A stretch of 64,000 nucleotides of DNA. Source: Nonomuraea coxensis DSM 45129. Lineage in GTDB: Bacteria; Actinomycetota; Actinomycetes; Streptosporangiales; Streptosporangiaceae. The DNA lies in the NCBI RefSeq assembly GCF_019397265.1, contig NZ_CP068985.1, forward strand, positions 7,227,001 to 7,291,000, read 5' to 3'. Within the stretch, counting starts at the first letter, position 1; every line of letters begins with the position of its first letter. The position numbers and the translations under genes were made by a program. Of this stretch, positions 8,303-16,532 are shown in pieces. The notes under the pieces were generated by a model, which made no database searches, was not told the origin of the DNA, and worked only from the letters and a program-made list of their open reading frames with translations.

Positions 8303-9841
8303 TCACCGGGTGAGGGGTCCGGCTGCTTTGACGTGTACCCGCACGGCGGGCTCGGAGAGGTAGCTCAGCGGCACCTCCAGGAGATCGACGATCTCCACGA
8401 GGGAAGGGTCCGCCCCGGCCGCCACGGCTCGGGCCGCCGCCTCCTCCTTGGCTCTTTCGATGGCCTTTGACCGGCTATCTCCCGCAGGCAAGATCGTATC
8501 CACTCTGCCGCTCGCCAGCGCGATCGCGGCACCCACGGCGTTGGCCACCTCGCCGTGCTCCGGGCGGATCACCTCGCCCGCGCCGGGCACCCTGGCCGGC
8601 AGCACGAACGCGCCGCCCCCCACCGCGACCAGCGGCCGGTCGGCCCGGCCCAGCGCCATGCGGTCCACGGCGTCGGCGACCAGCTCGTCCGCCGCGACCA
8701 CCGCCCTTTGCAGCATGTCGGCGATTGCTTCCGAGGTGTCAACCCGCCAACCGGGGGCGTCCGGCGGGCGGCGGCCGGCCGCCACGGCGGCGTCCGTCAT
8801 GGTCGGGGTCGCCCCGCCGAGGACCAGGGCCTCCTCCGCGATGCGGTAGCCCACCGAGTCGGGGCCGAGGCCGCGCTCCCGTACGACCGTGCCGCCGCCG
8901 AGCGCGATGGCCAGGATGTCCGGCATGCGGAAGTTGGTGAGCACGCCGCCGATCTCGACCGCCGCCGCCGACTCCCGGGGGAAGCCGCCGGCCAGCACGC
9001 CGAGGTCCGTGGAGGTGCCGCCGACGTCCACGACGATCGCGTCCGCCACGCCCGACAGGTACGCCGCCCCGCGCAGCGAGTTCGCCGGGCCTGAGCCGAT
9101 CGTGGAGACCGGCAGGCGGGCGGCGTGCTCCAGCGTCATGAGCGTGCCGTCGTTCTGCGCCAGGTAGGGGCGGGCGCCGAGGCCGCGTTCTGCCAGCGCG
9201 GCGACCAGCGCGCCGGTCACGTCGGCGGCGACCCCGTACAGGGCGGCGTTCAGCACGGTCGCGTTCTCGCGTTCGAGCAGGCCGAGCGAGCCGATCTCGT
9301 GACTGAGCGAGACCGGCAGGCCGTACTCGTCCCTGACCAGCTCCCCCACCAGCCGCTCGTGCTCGCCGCTCGCCGGGCTGAACACGCCGGTGACCGCCAC
9401 CGCCTCCGCCCCGGCCGCGTCGAGGAAGCGGCGTACGGCGTCGAGGTCCGGGCGGGCGAGCTCGCGCCCGTCCACGTAGTGGCCGCCGGGCAGCACCGCC
9501 TCGCCCGCCGAGACGGCCTTGCGCAGGTCGTCCGGCCAGCCGGTCAGCGGCGGCACGCCGGTCGTGGCGGGCGCGCCGAGCCGCAGCACCGCGACCCGGC
9601 CGAGGTTGCGCCGCTCCAGGATGGCGTTGGTGGCGTGCGTGGTGCCGAGCATGACGCGGGCGATCCGCTCCCTGGCCTCCCCCAGGTGGGCGAGCACCGC
9701 GTCGAGGGCCGCCCGCAGGCCCTCCGTCACGTCCGGGGTGGTCGGGCGCTTGGCCTTGGCGACCACCCGGCCGGCGGCGTCGAGCACCACCGCGTCGGTG
9801 TTGGTGCCGCCGACGTCGATCCCCACGCGCAGGTCAGACAT
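8303..9841 (-). CDS. Hydantoinase/oxoprolinase family protein (HyuA-like)
   Basis: 512 residues. It starts with the actin-like phosphate-binding motif GIDVGGTNTDAVV, then GTTHATNAILERR, and has the hydantoinase A core with VDVGGTSTDLGVL near residues 278-290. This family hydrolyses hydantoins or 5-oxoproline at the cost of ATP. Length fits stand-alone HyuA-type subunits that act with a second subunit; no HyuB-like gene is present. Instead it overlaps by eight bases a DUF917 gene, a pairing seen in related actinobacterial clusters. Substrate unknown. Context with an ABC importer suggests catabolism of an imported cyclic imide. Confidence 0.88.
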   Translation of the reverse strand: MSDLRVGIDVGGTNTDAVVLDAAGRVVAKAKRPTTPDVTEGLRAALDAVLAHLGEARERIARVMLGTTHATNAILERRNLGRVAVLRLGAPATTGVPPLTGWPDDLRKAVSAGEAVLPGGHYVDGRELARPDLDAVRRFLDAAGAEAVAVTGVFSPASGEHERLVGELVRDEYGLPVSLSHEIGSLGLLERENATVLNAALYGVAADVTGALVAALAERGLGARPYLAQNDGTLMTLEHAARLPVSTIGSGPANSLRGAAYLSGVADAIVVDVGGTSTDLGVLAGGFPRESAAAVEIGGVLTNFRMPDILAIALGGGTVVRERGLGPDSVGYRIAEEALVLGGATPTMTDAAVAAGRRPPDAPGWRVDTSEAIADMLQRAVVAADELVADAVDRMALGRADRPLVAVGGGAFVLPARVPGAGEVIRPEHGEVANAVGAAIALASGRVDTILPAGDSRSKAIERAKEEAAARAVAAGADPSLVEIVDLLEVPLSYLSEPAVRVHVKAAGPLTR

Positions 9842-10904
9842 GGGCGGTCAGCTCCTCCACCGGGACGTACTCCAGGTCGTAGCCGAAGGCGCGCGGCCCG
9901 GCCGTCTCCAGCCCCTTGGGGGTGCGCCAGAGGGGGTCGCACGGCCAGGCGAGCACCGTCACGCGCTGGCCGTAGCGCAGGCCCTCGGTCTGGATCGCGG
10001 CGGCGGTCTCGGTGTCCACGACCGTGATCAGGTCCGGCACCATCGCGAGCGGCCGGCCGTCCTCGATCGCGACCAGGTTCTCGTTCTGCAGCTCCAGCGT
10101 GAGCGTGCGGCCCCGGTCCTCGCCGGTGCCCTCGACCGTGGCCGTGCCGCGGACGAACCCGCCCGTGGTGCGCCGCTCCACGTCGGTCAGCTTGCCGGTG
10201 ACCAGGCGGGCCGCGCCGAGCCGGCCCTGGAGCGCGCCCAGCGGGTCGGGGACGCCCTCGGTGGCCCTGCCGACCTCCAGCGCGTACGTGACCGTGCCCT
10301 CGATCACCGCGCCCCGCGCGCCCGCGGCGGTGAGCACGTAGTCGGCCATCAGCGCCGACGAGCCCGCCGCCACGCACACCGCCCGCGCCAGGCGCTCGGA
10401 CCACAGGCCGTCCACCGGGCGGATGGTGACCACGTTGCCCTGGACGTCGGACATGATCACCAGGTCGGCCGGGAGGCCGGCGACGTACATGGAGACCATC
10501 TGGACCTCGGGGAAGGCCCTGCCCATGCCGTCCGCGTCGAGCAGCGGCAGGCCGAGCTGGGCGGCCCAGGCGACCGGGATGACGCCGTTCGAACCGCCGA
10601 TCTCGGAGGACATGACGGCGCTCGGCGGGCAGCCGAAGATCCGTTCGACCTCCTCGGCGACGCGCCGGGGCTCGTCCTCGCTGTGGATCATCTCGTGGCT
10701 GACGGTCGGCGCGCCGATGCCGGACAGCGGCACCACCAGGGCGTCGTCCGGCAGATCGGCCAGGCTGACCAGGGGGACGGGGCCGTACTCGCGGATGGCC
10801 CGGACCGCGGCCAGCGACCCGGTGCGGACGTCTCCCCCGCCACCGGTGCCGAGAACGGCGCAGCCCCGGGCGAGAGCCGGGATATCACTCACATCAATCC
10901 TCAT
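9834..10904 (-). CDS. DUF917 family protein (S-methyl thiohydantoin desulfurase-type)
   Basis: 356 residues. The N-terminal DUF917 region has LARGCAVLGTGGGGDVRTG at residues 10-28 and later MSSEIGGSNGVIPV and DADGMGRAFPEVQM. The family is now named after S-methyl thiohydantoin desulfurase, which would give a hydantoin as product; the next gene is a hydantoinase, so a two-step ring removal is a reasonable inference. The ATG at 10904 lacks a clear ribosome site; a GTG 12 bases further in follows GAGG and is a possible start. First gene of the minus-strand operon. Confidence 0.85.
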   Translation of the reverse strand: MRIDVSDIPALARGCAVLGTGGGGDVRTGSLAAVRAIREYGPVPLVSLADLPDDALVVPLSGIGAPTVSHEMIHSEDEPRRVAEEVERIFGCPPSAVMSSEIGGSNGVIPVAWAAQLGLPLLDADGMGRAFPEVQMVSMYVAGLPADLVIMSDVQGNVVTIRPVDGLWSERLARAVCVAAGSSALMADYVLTAAGARGAVIEGTVTYALEVGRATEGVPDPLGALQGRLGAARLVTGKLTDVERRTTGGFVRGTATVEGTGEDRGRTLTLELQNENLVAIEDGRPLAMVPDLITVVDTETAAAIQTEGLRYGQRVTVLAWPCDPLWRTPKGLETAGPRAFGYDLEYVPVEELTAHV

Positions 10905-11007
10905 TTGGCGACACAACCAACCACATTCGCCGCTGTTTCCGCCAGTCCGGCAGGTGCCGGCGATTCCGCCCGGCCGTACTCTGTGGAGGCGACGGACGGA
11001 GGCGTGG
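10905..11007. promoter_or_regulatory. Divergent promoter region of the catabolic island
   Basis: 103 bases separate the DUF917 operon (left) from the RpiB-like operon (right). On the plus strand TACTCT at about 10977-10982 is a possible -10, and GGAGG precedes the RpiB-like ATG. I see no regulator gene next to this region, so control of the island is open. Confidence 0.45.
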
Positions 11008-11442
11008 ATGCGGATTTCTGTGGCGGCCGACAGCAAGGACGGCGTGGCCGAGCGGGTGGTGACCGAGCTGCGGAGGCGCGGCCACGAGGTCGTCACGCAC
11101 GGCGCGCTCCACGACGGCGAGCGCGACGACTGGGCGTGGGCCTGCGAGCTGGCCGCCCGCGACGTCGCAGAGGGCCGCGCCGAACAGGCGGTCGTGTGCT
11201 GCTGGACCGGCACCGGCGCCTCGATCGCCGCGAACAAGGTCCCCGGCGTGCGCGCCGCCCTCTGCGTCGACGCCTACACCGCCGGCGGGGCCCGCAAGTG
11301 GAACGACGCCAACGTGCTCGCCCTGAGCCTGCGCCTGACCTCCGAGGTGGTGCTCGGCGAGATCCTGGACGCCTGGCTCGCCGGACGGCCCAGCGACGAC
11401 CCCGCCGACCTGGCCAACATCTCCCACCTGGAGCAGAAGTGA
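11008..11442 (+). CDS. RpiB/LacA/LacB-family sugar-phosphate isomerase-like protein
   Basis: 144 residues. MRISVAADSKDG and the segment CWTGTGASIAANK, followed by GVRAALC and KWNDANVLALS, match the RpiB/LacAB fold, in which the first Cys of the GTGxSIAANK loop is the usual proton-shuttling base. The family interconverts aldose and ketose phosphates. The N-terminal active-site pattern differs from canonical RpiB, so the substrate may not be ribose 5-phosphate. Start follows GGAGG. Its stop overlaps the next start as GTGA. Its role beside a hydantoin-type island is unexplained. Confidence 0.85.
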   Translation: MRISVAADSKDGVAERVVTELRRRGHEVVTHGALHDGERDDWAWACELAARDVAEGRAEQAVVCCWTGTGASIAANKVPGVRAALCVDAYTAGGARKWNDANVLALSLRLTSEVVLGEILDAWLAGRPSDDPADLANISHLEQK

Positions 11443-11684
11443 GCGCGGACCACGAGATGCCGCCCGGCGCGCACTGCACCCACTGCGGCGGGTACGACCT
11501 GGAGCCGGGCTTCGTCACGGACTCGGGCGAGCGCACCAAGGGCTTCGCCCGCTGGGTCGGGGGCGCGCTCGAACGCGGCCTCTTCGGCGGCGCCCGCCTG
11601 CTGGGCCGCCCCAAGTGGCAGATCGACGCCTACCGCTGCCGTACCTGCCACCACCTGGAGCTCTTCGCCGAACACCCCGCCTGA
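11439..11684 (+). CDS. Small zinc-ribbon protein
   Basis: 81 residues with two CxxC pairs: CTHCGGYDLEPGF near the start and YRCRTCHHLELFA near the end, which together make a zinc-ribbon. Between them is a basic GGARLLGRPKWQID segment. The GTG start overlaps the RpiB-like stop and follows GGAG; an ATG six codons in is the alternative. No family name is recognised. The coupled start suggests a partner or accessory of the isomerase. Confidence 0.7.
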   Translation: MSADHEMPPGAHCTHCGGYDLEPGFVTDSGERTKGFARWVGGALERGLFGGARLLGRPKWQIDAYRCRTCHHLELFAEHPA

Positions 11685-11731
11685 CCCCCGGATGTCACCG
11701 CGGCGGCCGGGAAAACGTCACCGGCGGCGTC

Positions 11732-11737
11732 TAGGGT
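11732..11737 (+). promoter_or_regulatory. -10 element for a leaderless transcript
   Basis: TAGGGT ends six bases before the ATG at 11744, and no ribosome-binding site precedes that ATG. This spacing places the transcription start on or next to the start codon. Confidence 0.5.
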
Positions 11738-11743
11738 GCTGGC

Positions 11744-12907
11744 ATGAGCGACGTGCTCCTCCGCGGCGGGCTCCCCTGGGGGCTGGGGTCGCCCGCCGAC
11801 CTCCTCGTCCGCGACGGCCTGATCCACGAGGTCGGCCCCGGCCTCGACGCGCCGGGCGCCCAGGTGGCCGACATCACCGGGCAGTTCGTGCTGCCCGGCC
11901 TGGTCGAGGCGCACTGCCATCTCGACAAGACCCTCTACGGCGGCCCGTGGGTGCCCCACTCCGCCGACGACACCCTCGCCGGCCGCATCGGCAACGACCT
12001 CGGCCGCCGGGCCGAGGTCGGCGTGCCCGACGCCGGGCGCATCACGGCGCTGCTGGAGCGCATGAGCGCGGCCGGCACCACCCACGTGCGCACGCACACC
12101 GACATCGATCCGCGGGTGGGGCTGCGCGGCGTGGAGGCCGTGCGCGAGGCAGCCGCCCGCGTGCCGGTCGAGGTGCGCCAGGTCGCCTTCCCGCAGCACG
12201 GCGTGCTGACCAACCCCGGCACGGCCGAGCTTCTTGAGGAGGCGCTCAAGAGCGGCGTGGAGGCGGTCGGCGGGCTCGACCCGGCGGGGATCGACCGCGA
12301 TCCGGTGCGCCACCTCGACGTGATCTTCGGCCTGGCCGAGCGCTACGGCGCCCACGTCGACATCCACCTGCACGACGGCGGCACGCTCGGCGGCTGGGAG
12401 CTGGAGCTGATCATCGAGCGCACCAGGGCGCTCGGGCTGGGCGGGCGGGTGGCGGTCAGCCACGCCTACGCGCTGGGCCAGCTCGACGAGGCCGCCCAGG
12501 ACCGGCTGGCGCAGGGGCTGGCCGAGGCGGGGGTGGCGCTGGTCACCGCGGCCGTCTACAGCTTCCCCGTGCCGCCGGTCAAGAAGCTGCGGGCGGCCGG
12601 CGTCACGCTCGCCTGCGGCCACGACGGCATCCGCGACCTGTGGGGGCCGTACGGCAGCGGCGACATGCTGGAGCGGGCCATGCACCTCGCCTACCGCAGC
12701 ACCTTCCGTAGGGACGAGGACATCGAGCTGGCGTTGGAGGCGGCCACCACGGGCGGCGCCCGCCTGCTCGGGCTGCAGGGTTACGGGCTGGCGCCGGGCG
12801 ACCGGGCCGACCTCGTGGTGCTGCCGTGCGGCGGCGCGGCGGAGGCCGTCGTCGTTCACCCTGCGCGCACTCTGGTCATGAAAGACGGCGTAGTCCTGCA
12901 CAATTGA
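11744..12907 (+). CDS. Cytosine-deaminase-like metal-dependent amidohydrolase
   Basis: 387-residue TIM-barrel amidohydrolase. The metal and catalytic motifs appear in the order of the CodA/AtzC group: HCHLDKTLYGG at about residues 58-68, HTDIDP near 117, HLHDGGTLG near 206, SHAYALG near 242 and GHDGIRDLWGPYG near 290. Cytosine deaminase has an acidic residue after its third-strand His; here the segment reads HLHD, closer to N-isopropylammelide amidohydrolases. The reaction is probably hydrolysis or deamination of a ring or amide nitrogen. The start looks leaderless. It lies at the right edge of the hydantoin-type island. Confidence 0.85.
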   Translation: MSDVLLRGGLPWGLGSPADLLVRDGLIHEVGPGLDAPGAQVADITGQFVLPGLVEAHCHLDKTLYGGPWVPHSADDTLAGRIGNDLGRRAEVGVPDAGRITALLERMSAAGTTHVRTHTDIDPRVGLRGVEAVREAAARVPVEVRQVAFPQHGVLTNPGTAELLEEALKSGVEAVGGLDPAGIDRDPVRHLDVIFGLAERYGAHVDIHLHDGGTLGGWELELIIERTRALGLGGRVAVSHAYALGQLDEAAQDRLAQGLAEAGVALVTAAVYSFPVPPVKKLRAAGVTLACGHDGIRDLWGPYGSGDMLERAMHLAYRSTFRRDEDIELALEAATTGGARLLGLQGYGLAPGDRADLVVLPCGGAAEAVVVHPARTLVMKDGVVLHN

Positions 12908-12934
12908 CCGGCGGGACCATCGAAAGGCAGGCAA

Positions 12935-15304
12935 GTGCTCTCTATTCACCAGCGGATCGCCGCGGAGCTCGGCGTACGCGACGGCCAGGTGCAGGCGGCC
13001 GTCGAGCTGCTCGACGGCGGCGCGACCGTGCCGTTCATCGCGCGATACCGCAAGGAGGTCACCGGCGCGCTCGACGACGCGCAACTGCGCACGCTGGAGG
13101 AGCGGCTGCGCTACCTGCGCGAGCTGGAGGAGCGCCGCACCGCGATCCTGGAGTCCATCGAGTCCCAGGGCAAGCTCGACGACGCGCTGCGCGAGCAGAT
13201 CATGGCGGCCGAGACCAAGGCCCGGCTGGAGGACATCTACCTGCCCTACAAGCCCAAGCGGCGCACCAAGGCGCAGATCGCCCGCGAGCTGGGGCTGGAG
13301 CCGCTGGCCGACCGGCTGCTCGGCGACCCGACCCTCGACCCGGCCGCCGAGGCCGCGGGCTTCGTCACCGAGGGCGTGGCCGACGCGGGCGCCGCCCTGG
13401 AGGGCGCGCGGGCCATCCTCATCGAGCGCTTCGCCGAGGACGCCGACCTGATCGGCGGCCTGCGCGAGCAGCTGTGGACGCGCGGGCGGCTGGTGTCCAA
13501 GGTGCGCGAGGGCAAGGAGGAGGCGGGGGCCAAGTTCTCCGACTACTTCGAGTTCGGCGAGCCGTTCACCAAGCTGCCCTCCCACCGCATCCTCGCGATG
13601 TTCCGCGGCGAGAAGGAAGAGATCCTCAGCGTCACGCTGGAGCCCGACGACAGCCCCGACTACGAGCTGCGCGTCGCCTCCCGGTTCGGCATCTCCGACC
13701 AGGGCAGGCCCGCCGACAAGTGGCTCACCGAGACCGTGCGCTGGGCCTGGCGCACCCGCATCCTCGTCCACCTCGGCATCGACCTGCGGATGCGGCTCTG
13801 GCAGGCGGCCGAGGACGAGGCGGTGCGGGTGTTCGCCGCCAACCTGCGCGACCTGCTGCTCGCCGCGCCGGCCGGCACCCGTACGACGATGGGCCTCGAC
13901 CCCGGCCTGCGCACCGGCGTGAAGGTCGCCGTGGTCGACGCCACCGGCAAGGTCGTCGACACCGCCACCATCTACCCCCACGAGCCCAAGCGGCAGTGGG
14001 ACCAGTCGCTCGCCGTGCTCGGCGCGCTCGCGCAGCGGCACGGGGTCGAGCTCATCGCCATCGGCAACGGCACCGCCTCCCGCGAGACCGACAAGCTGGC
14101 CGGCGAGCTGTGCAAGCACATGCCGGGGCTGACCAAGATCGTCGTGTCGGAGGCGGGGGCGTCCGTCTACTCCGCCTCCGCGTACGCCTCCCAGGAGCTG
14201 CCCGAGCTCGACGTGTCGCTGCGCGGCGCGGTCTCCATCGCCCGCCGCCTCCAGGACCCGCTGGCCGAGCTGGTCAAGATCGACCCCAAGTCGATCGGCG
14301 TCGGCCAGTACCAGCACGACCTGGCCGAGACCAAGCTGTCGCGTTCGCTCGACGCCGTCGTCGAGGACTGCGTCAACGCGGTCGGCGTCGACGTCAACAC
14401 CGCCTCGGCGCCGCTGCTCACCCGCGTGTCGGGCATCGGCGCCACGCTCGCCGAGAGCATCGTCAGGCACCGCGACGCCAACGGCCCGTTCCGCGCCCGC
14501 ACCGCGCTCAAGGAGGTGCCGCGGCTCGGCCCCAAGGCGTTCGAGCAGTGCGCGGGCTTCCTGCGCATCCGAGGCGGCGACGACCCGCTCGACGTGTCGA
14601 GCGTGCACCCCGAGTCCTACCCGGTGGTCCGCCGCATCCTCGGCTCGGTCAAGACCGACCTCAAGTCGCTCATCGGCAACACCGCCGCCCTGCGCTCCCT
14701 GCGGCCGGAGGACTTCACCGACGACACCTTCGGCCTGCCGACGGTCACCGACATCCTGCGCGAGCTGGAGAAGCCGGGCCGCGACCCGCGGCCCGCCTTC
14801 AGGACCGCCACGTTCAAGGAGGGCGTCGAGAAGATCTCGGACCTGTCGTCCGGGATGATCCTGGAGGGCGTGGTCACCAACGTGGCCGCCTTCGGCGCCT
14901 TCGTCGACGTCGGCGTCCACCAGGACGGCCTGGTGCACGTGTCGGCCATGTCCCGCACGTTCGTCAAGGACCCGCGTGACGTGGTCAAGCCGGGTGACAT
15001 CGTCCGGGTGAAGGTGCTCGACGTCGACATCCCGCGCAAGCGCATCTCGCTGACCCTCCGCCTGGAGGACGACACCACCGCCCAGCCCGACGGCCCCCGC
15101 CGCCCCAACGGCGCCCGAGGGGGCGGCGCCCGCAGTGAGAGCGGGCGCGGCGACGGCGGGCGTGGTGAAGGCGGGCGCGGTGACGGCGGTCGAGGGCAGG
15201 GCGGCCAGCGTGGCGGAGGCCAGCGCCGCCAGAGCCCCGCGCCGACGGGCGCCATGGCCGAAGCCCTCCGCAAGGCGGGCCTCACCGGCGGCGACCAGCG
15301 CTAG
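12935..15304 (+). CDS. tex: Tex family RNA-binding transcription accessory protein
   Basis: 789 residues, full length for Tex. The order is a helical Tex N-domain, a YqgF-like RNase-H fold beginning at GLDPGLRTGVKVAVV near residue 319, helix-hairpin-helix repeats with VNTASAPLLTRVSGIG near 487, and an S1 domain around 640-715 (EGVVTNVAAFGAFVDVG). After the S1 domain the tail is rich in RG and GG repeats (about residues 728-770), which should add RNA affinity. The GTG start follows AAAGG. A long perfect hairpin lies downstream. Tex acts on nucleic acid during transcription; it stands alone here. Confidence 0.95.
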   Translation: MLSIHQRIAAELGVRDGQVQAAVELLDGGATVPFIARYRKEVTGALDDAQLRTLEERLRYLRELEERRTAILESIESQGKLDDALREQIMAAETKARLEDIYLPYKPKRRTKAQIARELGLEPLADRLLGDPTLDPAAEAAGFVTEGVADAGAALEGARAILIERFAEDADLIGGLREQLWTRGRLVSKVREGKEEAGAKFSDYFEFGEPFTKLPSHRILAMFRGEKEEILSVTLEPDDSPDYELRVASRFGISDQGRPADKWLTETVRWAWRTRILVHLGIDLRMRLWQAAEDEAVRVFAANLRDLLLAAPAGTRTTMGLDPGLRTGVKVAVVDATGKVVDTATIYPHEPKRQWDQSLAVLGALAQRHGVELIAIGNGTASRETDKLAGELCKHMPGLTKIVVSEAGASVYSASAYASQELPELDVSLRGAVSIARRLQDPLAELVKIDPKSIGVGQYQHDLAETKLSRSLDAVVEDCVNAVGVDVNTASAPLLTRVSGIGATLAESIVRHRDANGPFRARTALKEVPRLGPKAFEQCAGFLRIRGGDDPLDVSSVHPESYPVVRRILGSVKTDLKSLIGNTAALRSLRPEDFTDDTFGLPTVTDILRELEKPGRDPRPAFRTATFKEGVEKISDLSSGMILEGVVTNVAAFGAFVDVGVHQDGLVHVSAMSRTFVKDPRDVVKPGDIVRVKVLDVDIPRKRISLTLRLEDDTTAQPDGPRRPNGARGGGARSESGRGDGGRGEGGRGDGGRGQGGQRGGGQRRQSPAPTGAMAEALRKAGLTGGDQR

Positions 15305-15349
15305 AAGCCCCACTGCCCGAAGACCCGCCACCAGAAGACGCACACCGCA

Positions 15350-15384
15350 GGGCGGCCACCTCGACGACGAAGAGGTGGCCGCCC
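15350..15384 (+). terminator. Perfect 13-bp hairpin downstream of tex
   Basis: GGGCGGCCACCTC and GAGGTGGCCGCCC form a perfect stem with a nine-base loop, 46 bases after the tex stop codon. No U-tract follows. Confidence 0.85.
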
Positions 15385-15423
15385 GGGGCGCGGCGGGGGT
15401 CGCGTGGGGGCTACGGTCGGAGG

Positions 15424-16527
15424 GTGAGCACTTCGACGTTCAGGACGGCGATCGGGCAGGCCCGCGACCTGCTCAGATGGCGCTCCCCGCTCAGGACCGA
15501 GCTGTGGGCGGCCCGGCTGCTGGCGGACCTGGAGCCGGAGCATGTGGAGCCGTTCCTCCGTGAGCTGACCGGCGACGGCGGCGCGGAGGCGCGGTTGACG
15601 CTCGCGGCCCTGGCCGCGGTGGCGCCCCAGGAACAGGACCACGACGTCCCCAGGACGGACGACGGCACCGGGACGGACGACAACCGCCCCGGGACGGACG
15701 ACGACGGCCTGGGGCCGGGTGAGTCGCCGGCGGGCGGGTCGGTGTTCGGGCGGGCCGCCGAAGGGGCGTTGGAGACGCTGCCGGGGTGGGCTCGCCGGAT
15801 GGGGCGGGTGGTCTGCGAAGCCGCCTGGTACGGCAGGGCCGACCCGTACGGCGAGCAGGTCCTCGCGGCGCTGAGCTTCCGCTACGAGAACGGCAAGGAG
15901 CCGCACGTCCTGGTCGTCGGCATCGACCAGCCGCACGGCGGCCTGGCGGTGGACGCCATGGTCGAGGAGGTCAAGTTCCTCGACGATCTGGGGCTGGCGG
16001 CGGCGGAGCCGGGGGTGGTGGCGGGGCGGGTGCTGGACGCGTTCGAGCTGGGTGACCGCCTGCTCGGGGCGGAGGTGGCCGACACGCTGCCGGGCGTCCG
16101 CGCGCTGGCGGTGGCGCGGGCGCGCGGCGTGCCGGGGCTGGTGCGGGGGGCCGGCGACGACGCGGCGGAACGGTTCGCGGAGTCGGCGGGCCTGCCGGAG
16201 CTGCCGGGGGCGCGGGAGGCGTTCGGGAAGCTGCGGGAGTTCGTCGGGGACCATTCGCTGTGGTGGAGCCCGGCCCGGGTGTCGCGGTTCCTGACCTCAT
16301 GGCTGCCGAGGGAGGCGATCCTGTCGGACGCGGCGATCGCCGCGATGCCGGAGGTGGTGCGCGCGTGGACGCGGTTCAACGGCGACCAGCCGGCGGTGTC
16401 GCGCCGGATCGACGAGGACGCCCCGCGCCTGGCCGCGCTGATGGCCGACGACTCGCTGGCCGGCCTCGGCAAGCGCCTCGCCCGCAACAGACCCGCCGAG
16501 CAGGACGACCCCGAGCAGGACGGCTGA
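15424..16527 (+). CDS. Hypothetical protein, unrecognised
   Basis: 367 residues, GTG start at 15424. Not recognised. Residues about 75-100 are a low-complexity stretch of Asp, Gly, Thr and Arg. The C-terminal half is helical, with WWSPARVSRFLTSWLPRE and a Trp/Phe-rich segment near VRAWTRFNGDQPAVSRR. There is no signal peptide or membrane helix, so it is likely cytosolic. It ends five bases from the convergent SPL pseudogene. Codon use and GC match the neighbours. Confidence 0.75.
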   Translation: MSTSTFRTAIGQARDLLRWRSPLRTELWAARLLADLEPEHVEPFLRELTGDGGAEARLTLAALAAVAPQEQDHDVPRTDDGTGTDDNRPGTDDDGLGPGESPAGGSVFGRAAEGALETLPGWARRMGRVVCEAAWYGRADPYGEQVLAALSFRYENGKEPHVLVVGIDQPHGGLAVDAMVEEVKFLDDLGLAAAEPGVVAGRVLDAFELGDRLLGAEVADTLPGVRALAVARARGVPGLVRGAGDDAAERFAESAGLPELPGAREAFGKLREFVGDHSLWWSPARVSRFLTSWLPREAILSDAAIAAMPEVVRAWTRFNGDQPAVSRRIDEDAPRLAALMADDSLAGLGKRLARNRPAEQDDPEQDG

Positions 16528-16532
16528 GTCGG

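Noticed and set aside
5623..8313. 896-codon plus-strand frame over the importer genes
   Set aside because: Opposite a full ABC operon with motifs in the correct frame; no domain in the shadow product.
11630..15343. Long antisense frame of more than 1200 codons over tex and the amidohydrolase gene
   Set aside because: High GC leaves long open frames opposite real genes; the composition is unlike a protein and the plus-strand genes are clear family members.
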